The position numbers and the translations under genes are program-made. Positions 46,201 to 58,200 of a stretch of 64,000 nucleotides of DNA are shown one piece after another. The DNA comes from Watersipora subatra (taxonomy: Eukaryota > Bryozoa > Gymnolaemata > Cheilostomatida > Watersiporidae), in assembly GCF_963576615.1 (NCBI RefSeq), contig NC_088714.1:41944072-42008071 (forward strand), written 5' to 3'. Numbering within the stretch: the stretch's first letter is position 1; every line of letters begins with the position of its first letter. The notes beneath the pieces are model-generated. The model saw nothing but the letters and a program-made list of their open reading frames with translations, searched no databases and was not told the origin of the DNA.

Positions 46201-49200
46201 ACCTGATAGGAGTGAACCTGATAGGAGTGAACCTAATAGGAGTGAACCCGATAAGAGTGAACCCGATAGGAGTGAACTTAATAGGAGTGAACCTAATAGG
46301 AGTGAACCCAATAAGAGTGAACCTGATAGGAGTGAACCTGATAGGAGTGAACCTAATAGGAGTGAACCTAATAGGAGTGAACCTGATAGGAGTGAACCTG
46401 ATAGGAGTGAACCTAATAGGAGTGAACCCGATAGGAGTGAACCTAATGGGAGTGAACCCGATATGAGTGAACCTAATAGGAGTGATCCTAATAGGAGTGA
46501 ACCTAATAGGAGTGAACTTGATAGGAGTGAACCTAATAGGAGTGAACCTAATAGGAGTGAACCCGATAGGAGTGAACCCGATAGGAGTGAACCTAATAGG
46601 AGTGAACCTAGTAGGAGTGAACCCGATACGAGTGATCCTAATAGGAGTGAACCTAATAGGAGTGAACCTGATAGGAGTGAACCTAATAGGAGTGAACCTG
46701 ATGGGAATGAACCCGATAGGAGTGAACCTAATAGGAGTGAACCTGATAGGAGTGAACCTGATAGGAGTGAACCTAACATTCCCTCTGCCTATCGACAACT
46801 CAAACACAAGCAGAAGTTTTCGAGGTCTTACACTGCCATACAACATAAAACAAGTGACAGGAACTTCGTAACATGCGGTTTCTTACATATAAAATGTTAC
46901 ACGCAACACAGTGTACCGCTCAAGAGTGCATTAGATTACCATAACCTGTTGGCTTTTAAAAAAAATATAATTATTTAGATTAAGAAGAGCAAACATTCCA
47001 AACAACATTTTTTTAAACTAACAAGGCTGCTATTTTTACTGTCTGTATCACTCCAAGCCATGGGAGAAAATGGACACCTGTTCAAATAACATGTCAAGCT
47101 CGGCATGATCCACAAATCCCTCAAGTGTAATACAGTGCACCCACGCCATATGACAGTATTTCGTTTCTATGTTAGCATTGTAAGACGAAACTGCAATATA
47201 TAGAAACCTATAGCAATTATCTAATGCAAACACCCCTTGGTCAAAAAACATCAAAATTTTATATACGTACGATAAATATTAAAAACTAGTAACCAAATAG
47301 TATAAAAATCATAGTAACTTTAGTTAACTTATAGTTAACCTAGTAACTCTAGTTTTGTTGCAATGGCAATCTTCTTCTTGCTTCTTCCTCTAACGTCGTT
47401 ATTAAACGTAGGACTTATGTTTAACAATTTCAAGTTACATATGTAATTATATAGTTATATACGCATATTTAATTGAAGTTTATCATAAATTAAACGCTAA
47501 ATTGAACAATAAACTTTCACTTTCGCTTAATTTTCACTAATTTTCATTTCACTCACGCGATATCAAGAATTTATGAAACACGAAGAATGCTGAACTGAGA
47601 AGGAGATTGAGCATCGTATCTCTTTCATGCGCTGTGGGAGGGATTTCGGCAAATACATACCAGCATCTTCGTCATTCCGACGTATTCAGCACATTAACTG
47701 CCAAATTTGAATTTCGAGATAAATTTTTTGTTGATGTCGTATGGCAAAAAAATTTCTATGGCGAAGGAAAAACGGCGAGTTTTACGTCGTAAAACGAGAA
47801 AAACCGTATAACAGAGACATCATAACTCAGGGGTGCACTGTATATGCATAGACAGACTTGTCACAGCAATATCTACAATGATTGCTTGAGTCAACCAGAA
47901 ACCAGGGGTTACTTTTGCTAGTAATAAAAACATGTCCATATTCCTTCACTAGCAAATCGTCAGAAAATAACAATATCGCGGTACATCGCAAATTCTCTAT
48001 TTATAGATTTGTCGCAACATTTCATGATGATATTATAATGCGTAAAAACTTGTAACTCTTTGTCAATATTTATTTGTATATTTCAACTTGAAAAAAACTT
48101 GTTTGTGTTTATGATAACTAGAAACATTTACATCATGAATGCCCGCGTATGTGGAAGGCCATGGAATGAGCATATTATAAGACTGGAAGGCCGGCGTGTT
48201 TTAGTTCCTGTGTTATTCACTCTAAAAATCATCAGCTGTGACATACATCACCATTACACGGTTATATTGTTTATACGATTAGCTATATCTCTTTAAATAG
48301 TGGTGTATCTCAAACCGCCTACCATCAAAATCGCCACCAAACAGTTAAACCACCCTACTATAACCTAGGAATAGTCCAAGGATTTCATAATAACAGTGAC
48401 TGCAGTATGAAGTTACACTGGCTATATTCACAAATAAGTGTATCTGCTGACTTGTAAGTTGCGACAGACAACACTTAATAGCAATGACAAACAACCATGG
48501 CAGTGAAACAAGCCGCTGCCAAAGCTAGAATCCTTGAAGGTATTGCAAGAGATTTGTACAGTAACTATTCCATAAAACTAAACTGAAGGGATCTGATTCA
48601 ACTACATGTACGGGATTACCCTATGCCAGCCGGTCATAATGCAAGCACTACTGGCTTGGAGCAGTAATAGCTAAGGCATGATACATCCTCAACTGATACC
48701 ACCAACACGCTACCTACACGCTAGGTACAAGTTACCTACACGCTAGGTACAAGTTACCTACACACTAGGTACAAGATTACCTACACGCTAGGTACAAGTT
48801 ACCTACATGCTAGGTACAAGTTTACCTACACACTAGGTACAAGATTACCTACACGCTAGGTACAAGTTACCTACACACTAGGTACAAGATTACCTACACG
48901 CTAGGTACAAGATTACCTACACGCTAGGTACAAGTTACCTACACGCTAGATACAAGTTACCTACACGCTAGGTACAAGATTACCTACACGCTAGGTACAA
49001 GATTACCTACACGCTAGGTACAAGTTACCTACACGCTAGGTACAAGTTACCTACACGCTAGGTACAAGTTACCTACACGCTAGGTACAAGATTACCTACA
49101 CGCTAGGTACAAGTTTCCTACACGCTTGGTACAAGTTTCCAACACGCTAGGTACAAGATTACCTGGTGAAACATAAAGATGATGAGCACTCTTTCCAAGA

Positions 49201-52200
49201 ATATCTCGAGCAACCCCTGGCCACTGGCAGAAGTAAGTGAGCACAATATGGCCTCTCGAGTCAAGCAGCAGGTTGTCCGGTTTAAGGTCCCTATTGAATG
49301 AATGAATATTACAGGAATTGCAGATGTTCTCACCATGCCTAACATCACCTCTTTTCAATAAAAAGGAAGCATAACAGTACATTAATAGGCGCCTGAACAG
49401 TATTAAAAATATTCAAACTTGATGAAATAAAAAAGTCATTAATTGGTATCATTTATGAAGGTTTTGGATGTAGTCTTTCCTCATAATTTGCCACAAATAG
49501 CAATACGGCAGAAAATAAACAGGGTTTAGGAATTTCATATTTACAGAAAATCAGTTTGATAAAATTGACAATAGAGTAGTAGAAGATTTCACTGATTTTA
49601 TAAATATGACAATAGTGATAGAAAATGACTAATATTATAATAGCAATATAATATGACTTGTTATAATAGATATAACGCATAATAGCCACAATTTCTTGTA
49701 AATGTGTCCCAAAGAAATTAAAGTTGGGCAAATCAATTATATCGTTACACTAGTAGGATTATCAATTATATCAGTAGTAGGATTATCAATTATATCAGTA
49801 GTAGGACTATTAATTATATCAGTAGTAGGACTATTAATTATATCAGTAGTAGGACTATCAATTATATCAGTAGTAGGATTATCAATTATATCAGTAATAT
49901 AATTATCAATTATATCAGTAGTAAGATTATCAATTATATCAGTAGTAGGACTATTAATTATATCAGTAGTAGGATTATCAATTATATCAGTAATATAATT
50001 ATCAATTATATCAGTAGTAGGACTATCAATTATATCAGTAGTAGAATTATCAATTATATCAGTGGTAGGACTATCAATTATATCAGTAGTACGATTAACA
50101 ATTATTTCAGTAGTAGGATTATCAATTATATCAGTAGTAGGACTATCAATTATATCAGTAGTAAGATTATCAATTATATCAGTAGTAGGATTATCAATTA
50201 TATCAGTAGTAGGATTATCAATTATATCAGTAGTAGGATTATCAATTATATCGGTAGTAAGATTATATCAGTGGTAAGATTATCAATTATATCAGTAGTA
50301 GGATTATCAACTATATCAGTAGTAGGATTATCAATTATAGCAGTAGTAAGATTATCAATTATATCGGTAGTAGGATTATCAATTATATCAGTAGTAGGAT
50401 TATCAATTATATCACTAGTAAGATTATCAATTATATCAGTAATAAGATTATCAATTATATCAGTAGCAGGATTATCAATTATATCAGTAGTAAGATTATC
50501 AATTATATCAGTAGTAGGATTATCAATTATATCAGTAGTAAGATTATCAATTATATCAGTAGTAGGATTATCAATTATATCAGTAGTAGGATTATCAATT
50601 ATATCAGTAATATAATTATCAATTATATCAGTAGTAGGACTATCAATTATATCAGTAGTAGAATTATCAATTATATCAGTGGTAGGACTATCAATTATAT
50701 CAGTAGTACGATTAACAATTATTTCAGTAGTAGGATTATCAATTATATCAGTAGTAGGACTATCAATTATATCAGTAGTAAGATTATCAATTATATCAGT
50801 AATATAATTATCAATTATATCAGTAGTAGGACTATCAATTATATCAGTAGTAGAATTATCAATTATATCAGTAGTAGGATTATCAATTATATCAGTAGTA
50901 AGATTATCAATTATATCGGTAGTAGGATTATCAATTATATCAGTAGTAAGATTATCAATTATATCAGTAGTAGGATTATCAATTATATCAGTAGTAAGAT
51001 TATCAATTATATCAGTAGTATGATTATCAATTATATCAGTAGTAGGATTATCAATTATATCAGTAGTAGGATTATCAATTATATCGGTAGTAAGATTATA
51101 TCAGTGGTAAGATTATCAATTATATCAGTAGTAGGATTATCAACTATATCAGTAGTAGGATTATCAATTATAGCAGTAGTAAGATTATCAATTATATCGG
51201 TAGTAGGATTATCAATTATATCAGTAGTAGGATTATCAATTATATCACTAGTAAGATTATCAATTATATCAGTAGTAAGATTATCAATTATATCAGTAGC
51301 AGGATTATCAATTATATCAGTAGTAAGATTATCAATTATATCAGTAGTAGGATTATCAATTATATCAGTAGTAAGATTATCAATTATATCGGTAGTAGGA
51401 TTATCAATTATATCAGTAGTAAGATTATCAATTATATCACTAGTAAGATTATCAATTATATCAGTAGTAAGATTATCAATTATATCAGTAGTAAGATTAT
51501 CAATTATATCAGTAGTAGGATTATCAATTATATCAGTAGTAAGATTATCAATTATATCGGTAGTAGGATTATCAATTATATCAGTAGTAAGATTATCAAT
51601 TATATCAGTAGTAGGATTATCAATTATATCAGTAGTAAGATTATCAATTATATCAGTAGTAGGATTATCAATTATATCAGTAGTAAGATTATCAATTATA
51701 TCAGTAGTAGGATTATCAATTATAACAGTAGTAAGATTATCAATTATATCGGTAGTAGGATTATCAATTATATCAGTAGTAGGATTATCAATTATATCAC
51801 TAGTAAGATTATCAATTATATCAGTAGTAAGATTATCAATTATATCAGTAGCAGGATTATCAATTATATCAGTAGTAGGATTATCAATTATATCAGTAGT
51901 AGGATTATCAATTATATCAGTAGTAGGATTATCAATTATATCAGTAGTAGGATTATCAATTATATCAGTAGTAGGATCTGTTTTTAGCAAAGATCAGGCT
52001 ACCTTAATGATGAACTTCCTTAAGATTTTCGTAGATCTAATCTAATCATTTGATTATTTTTGATGTTTGAGGTGATCTGACTGCCAGGATGTTTCAATAT
52101 GAAAATCGACAAAATTTGATCACGCTTAAAACACTCAGAAGAAAAATGCATGCGAAATTACGTTACTAGTTGTTATCGTCGCTATCGTTGATATCAGTTA

Positions 52201-55200
52201 TTGTGTTCAAGTTGCAATGTTACCCGTCTCTATTCTGTTGGTCCCTTCACAACTATAGTCGACATTATTGTGCTTTCACTTGATCACTGCCAGAATGTTT
52301 CAAGATTAAAATTGACACAACTTTATCATGATTAACACTCAGAAGAAGAATACGCTTACGCTTGATTGGAGCAATTTAGGCGAATCAAGTTTTGTCGATT
52401 TTAATCTTGAAACATCCTGGCACCCAGATCACATCAAACACAATTGCTAAAAATAGAAAAATATCGATACTTTCTGATGAAGTCTACTAAATGTTGCGTA
52501 AGTTTATCTTTAAACCTCCCTCTACGGAAGTCTTTAAACCTCCCTCTACGGAAGTCTTTAAACCTCCCTCTACGGAAGTCTTTAAACCTCCCTCTACGGA
52601 AGTCTTTAAACCTCCCTCTACGGAAGTCTTTAAACCTCCCTCTACGGAAGTCTTTAAACCTCCCTCTACGGAAGTCTTTAAACCTCCCTCTACGGAAGTC
52701 TTTAAACCTCCCTCTACGGAAGTCTCAGATATAAAAAGAGGGCAGTAATAACATAATACCAACCGCAAGTTTTACTAATAAAAAAGTAGATTGTCAGTTA
52801 CAGAGCGATAATGATGATAACCCACATCTTTCATTGAACTACACATGGCTAAAGTTTTAACATTTATTCCAGTAGCAATTACGCCTCATTAGAATAAAGT
52901 TGGCAGTTCGCAAAACCATTTTCTCAAAATACTGAGACCGCTAACTAAATACGAAAATATTAACTATTTCACTACCACGATCCGCGTAGTAAGGCTTGGC
53001 TAAGTGTTTGCGTATGGCTGAGAGCCACATGGTGCAGCTTTAGTAGGCTTGGCACAATCATTGCTGGTAAGTGAGTAGTTAATTAACTAGCCAATCATAT
53101 CTGCGCTTAAACGAAAGAAAACAATTATCTGCATGTGTTGAGCCAATAGAAATTATGTTTACAACCTGAGCAGAGTCTCGCTTTGCAAAAGATTTATTTT
53201 TTATCACGATTTTTTCTCAGCAATGACCAGTCATGTCTGATGCATTCCAGCTATGAAGGTTTCACTAATTTTAGTTCTATGGACTTTCAGTGATTTTCAT
53301 TGAACAATAGTACAGCTGAGAGCGATCATTTTATTTTTAACACTAATAGTAATGTCATAAGCTGTAATAATATTAATAAATCATCTGACTAAAACATGCT
53401 CACGGTCTTAGCAGAAATGGCCGAAAGTGTCCAAGCTCACTCTGCAACACATTTATAGCCCTTTTATGGCATCAGCTGATGTAAAATTTTATGCTGATTT
53501 ATTTGTTATCAAAATTTGTTTTTGTAGACCATTTGGTTTAAATTTATGACAATTTATACATGTGCGTCTTCTCAAATATTAGGTTTTACCGAATACGTAA
53601 TTATGCCCTGGTAAAGAAATGAATTTAGTAGCGAAAGAGTTAGTTTGTTTCATAGCACCTTATGGGACGGCATGTAATATGAACCTGTGTACAAGTGTCA
53701 GAAAGTTCTACTTACACAGTCTCGTTGCTTGGGCAACACCTATCACAGCTTGTGTGCCATTGCAATCGCCTATCAGTAACATATGCACTAACCCGAGAAT
53801 GAGACCTGTGTGGTGGAGTTCATCTATTGCCAGAAGCAACTCTGCAGCCCACCGCTGCACGCAGCTTTCTGGAAGGTATGGTCTTGAATGTCTCCTCTCT
53901 GACACTTCAAGTTCTTCAATGAAAGTCGACCAATTGCGGTGGCGGGCCGAATTAACCGAATCACTAGCCCTCTCGACGGAAGCGCTACGGCTCTTTGAAC
54001 TGTTAGAGCGACGAAGAGACACTAAAATGTGCAAATAGTGACTGTGACTAGAGAGTAACTGACTAGAGAGTGGCTGTGACTAGAAAGTGACTGTGACTAG
54101 AGAGCGACTGTGACTAGAGAGTAACTGCGACTAGAGAGTGGCTGTGACTATAGAGTGACTGTGACTATAGAGTGACTGTGACTATAGAGTGACTGTGACT
54201 AAAGAGTGACTGTGACTAGAGTGACTGTGACTAGAGAGTGACTGTGACTATAGAGTGACTGTGACTATAGTGACTGTGAATAGAGAGTGACTGTGACTAG
54301 AGAGTGACCATGACTAGAGAGCGACTGTGACTATAGAGAGACTGTGACTAGAGTGACTGTGACTACTAGTAACTGCGACTAGAGAGTGACTGTGACTATA
54401 GAGTGACTGTGACTAGAGAGTAACTGCGACTAGAGAGTGACTGTGACTATAGAGTGACAGTGACTATAGAGTGACTGTGACTATAGAGTGAATATGACTA
54501 GAGAGCGACTGTGACTAGAGAGTGACTGTGACTATAGAGTGACTGTGACTAGAGAGTGACTGTGACTACTAATGACTGTGACTATAGAGTGAGGGTTGGA
54601 AGTAATAATAAGTGACAATTCAGTATTTATAGTATTGTAGGTAAGTGGTCTGCTAGCTAGATCAGCTAGATGGTGCTAGTTGGGGCTAGCTTGTTCTATT
54701 TTGCACTAGGCAGTGGTAGCTGTAAGACTACAGACTCTAGCGATAGCTAGCTAAGTTAACTTACAGGAGAATACGAAAAACTGATTGCATTGCTGAATGT
54801 AACGTAAGGTAGGTAGGTACATGTAGATGTCCATGAAGAAAGCTGATCGAATTAAAAGGTCACTCACATTAACTTATCACCAAAGATTTGATAAGAGAGT
54901 ATAGATGTTTTTCTATCAATTGATACTTCGTGTTTTCTTTTAGGTGATCTGACTGCCAGGATGTTTCAAGATTAAAACCGAGAGAACTTGATCGTAGTTG
55001 AAATGCTCAGAGGAAAAGCCTTCACCAAATTGACAAGGAATTTTGCCCTTCACATGAGTACCTTTATGTCGGTTGTTCTAGAGTTGACAATTGCAAAAAT
55101 ATGTGTTTTGCGCTCATAAGGAGATGCTTTGTTCCTATAAGGAAATTATGTTAATTTTTCGTTTTGACAATAGTTTGGTATGTTAACCAAGTATTATTTA

Positions 55201-58200
55201 TCCGAGGAAACGATTCTTAATAAAATAAAATACTTCACAATCACATAATTTATTTCCAATAACACAATAAAAAACAAAATAAAAAGATAGAAAGAAGCAA
55301 TTTAAAAATAAAACGAAGTACGACTTACTTAATATGAAAGTAATGAGACATGGAAGATTGCCTGCTGGCACGAGACTGAGACAGAGTCACAGTAGGTACA
55401 TATTTGAAGCCACTTTGAACAATAAGTAAATGGGGGAAGGGGGATGACTACGATCCAAAACACCAGGAAGATTGTTTAATGTGAGTTTGAAAACCACTAA
55501 CATTACTACCAATAATTGGGTGACAGGGTCGTTCCTCAGGGCGATCAATTATGCAGCTGAATAGAAGCAAGCACATTTGCTTTCATTTATTTGCAGCTGT
55601 ATTTTGAAAAATTGCTAAGTATTACTTTCAATTAGCTGATGGCAAAATTCTTTATGAAAATTTTAAAATAACAAGTTATACAGTTCAGTGTAAAAGACTC
55701 AACGTCGGATCATTGATTCATCCATTACTTAGCAATAGAGAGTGTATTGGCCATAATTGGTAAATTCTCAAAATTCTGTAATAGGGGTGAACGCACCTCC
55801 ATACTCTATGTATGACTACTATTGTATGTTACTGACTTATTATCCTCAAGCCAAGAATCGTGTCACTGTTATTACTATAACTAACACGGTCGTTGTCAGC
55901 TATATATGCAGCGGTGATAAGTTAGTCAAATGATCAAACTTGTGAACTGCGATGTTTTATTTTGACCGATCGGTATGAAATGAATCACGCAGTTACAACC
56001 ATTACTGATGCTAACCAGAGTTTATTTCTCTATTGTTGACACTTACTTCTCCTCGTAGCAGGATGTTCACAAGAATCTCCTGAACTCGCCAGTCCTCGGT
56101 TAGCCTCTGCACAAAACACGTCATCAGACGCAGGCGCTTGAGGGGAGATCTGAGGCATGGCAGCTGCTGACATAACAATTGAGGTTAGAATACAAAGACC
56201 CTCAAAGATTGACAGTGAGTTACATCTGGTCAATCTGAAGATGCGATGAATATCACTGTCACTATAACTGACACTAAAAACGGATGGTTCACAACAAGTT
56301 ATAGCATGCATATGCCTTTGAGTAGGCATAGTGCTTTTTTGGTGTGAACAATAACCTTTTTGGTGTGACGTCTGCGTAGCTTGCTGCAAGCAGAAGTTTT
56401 AAGAGTATTGTTGTACAAACAATGTCTCTGTGACCTTGGCGGGACATGTCCGATTTCAGTGGCAAGGGAACCTTAACAACTGAAAACATGTCCAGTTGCA
56501 GAGAGCAATTTAAGGTTGGATATCATTCATGTCACAACCAGTAGCCTTTTTGAGAATTGAACTCCAACCTGTTGTTTACAGGTCCGGAGCTCTAGACCAC
56601 TAGGCCACTACTGCTCAGTTGTCAATAACCTGGTAAGATATGAAGTTTTGACTGCTTTATCCCTAATAATCGAAAAACCTCATAATGCAACTGTTCCGAG
56701 CATCTAGTAATCAAATAAAATCTGAGAGACCTTGTCGAAAGTAAATATATACCTTGCATATCTGGACTCTCCATCTCATTTATACTGCCGGTATTTGAAC
56801 CAGATAGTGAAGGGGAATCGATGCCTAACACTACTTTACGGTAGTTCTCACTGCATTCATCCTGAGCAAGTGCGGCAGCAACGTGATCCACCCCTAGAGA
56901 AGAAAACTGACAAAGATACTAAGAGGCTGAAATATATTGGGAGATGCCTTATATTAAGCGAATGATAAATTAACAATGGCATGAACGAAAGCAAAATAAC
57001 CAGTGAAAACAACCAAAGGGAAGGAGGATGACAGTTGTACCATGTTACAAAAATGGCTTGTAATCAAAGCTGTGAACCATACCAGTGGAAGTACATCCTA
57101 ATACCGCATCATACGGCTACTCGCATCTTATTGGGCAATTTAATTCCTTTCTGTATGAAAAAATACCATTATTTGAAATGCTGGAGTAACTAGAAATACT
57201 AAAGGATTTATAATGGGAGGTTAATTAAAATAGTGACTATTAGACTAACAAATCATGCCTCTACTTTAGGTTGTCTCACATATTATTATACAAAGCCAAG
57301 AATAGTTTTAACATCGAGTAGCGATAAAGGGATAGTGCTTATACGAGAACAAATTCTATCGCTGCCCAATCAAGTAATGCTCTTTGGTAGAGCTATGACT
57401 TTCATTAGTGCAAGTCATAGTAATAGTAGCTCACTAGTCATAGTAATGACTAGTGAGCTGTATTCTGGAAGAATACAGCTCACTAGTTGTTATGTCAATG
57501 AAAATATAGCTGAAGTTATCTCCTCACAACGTGCTGCTTAGCGATTGCATGGAAATAATTTTATGGTCATCACTTAGTTGTATTTAAACTTTCTACTAAA
57601 CTTTCTTAACATTTCGATTTAATCATAGTTTATTATAAGAGTAGAGACCTGCGTTATATGGCCTACATGTCATCATTGCATGACCTAGATATCATCATTA
57701 CATTACCTAGATGGCGTCATTTTATGACCTAGATAGCATCATTACCTGATCTAGAAGATATCTTTAAAGGACAGCTTTATATATTGGACTGTTTATCTAA
57801 CCCTTCTATTCAACTTATTTAGTAAATAAAAACAAATTAACCATGTGACACCAAATACGTCAACATTGATGCCTCAACAAAGCTAACAATGCTATGTCAG
57901 TGTGTGTGAGTGGTGCAATGAAATGATTTGACTGGGGTGCGCCTTGCCGTTGCGATGCGTCCAATCACGAGGCATTGCGGTGTCGGTCGATAATTTCACT
58001 GCCGTTTTATGGGCGAGTCATGCGGAACGGCTTAGGTTTTTCTACGCTTTCATCTAGAGCAGATCAGTTGGTCACACTGGTCTCTGTATTTTTGTTGTGT
58101 AAATATACCGTAAATTAGACAACTATACTACTCCATTTTTAAGTACAAGGTATTTACTATTTAATATATCATACAATTTCTGATTTTATTTTCTTTTTAA

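Noticed and set aside
45893-46978. Frames up to 317 codons with RFTPI, GSLLL, NLIGV or PNRSE repeats, resembling a repeat protein
   Set aside because: The 15-bp period keeps several frames on both strands open. It lies in an intron of the RPS6KC1-like gene, and no frame is favoured by codon pattern.
51020-52045. 341-codon plus-strand and 303-codon minus-strand frames (ISVVGLSI and TTDIIDNP repeats)
   Set aside because: Both strands open because of the 24-bp unit; repeat artefact.
52444-52768. Frames of about 90 codons with PSTEVFKP or TSVEGGLK repeats
   Set aside because: Perfect 24-bp tandem repeat; three overlapping frames on two strands.
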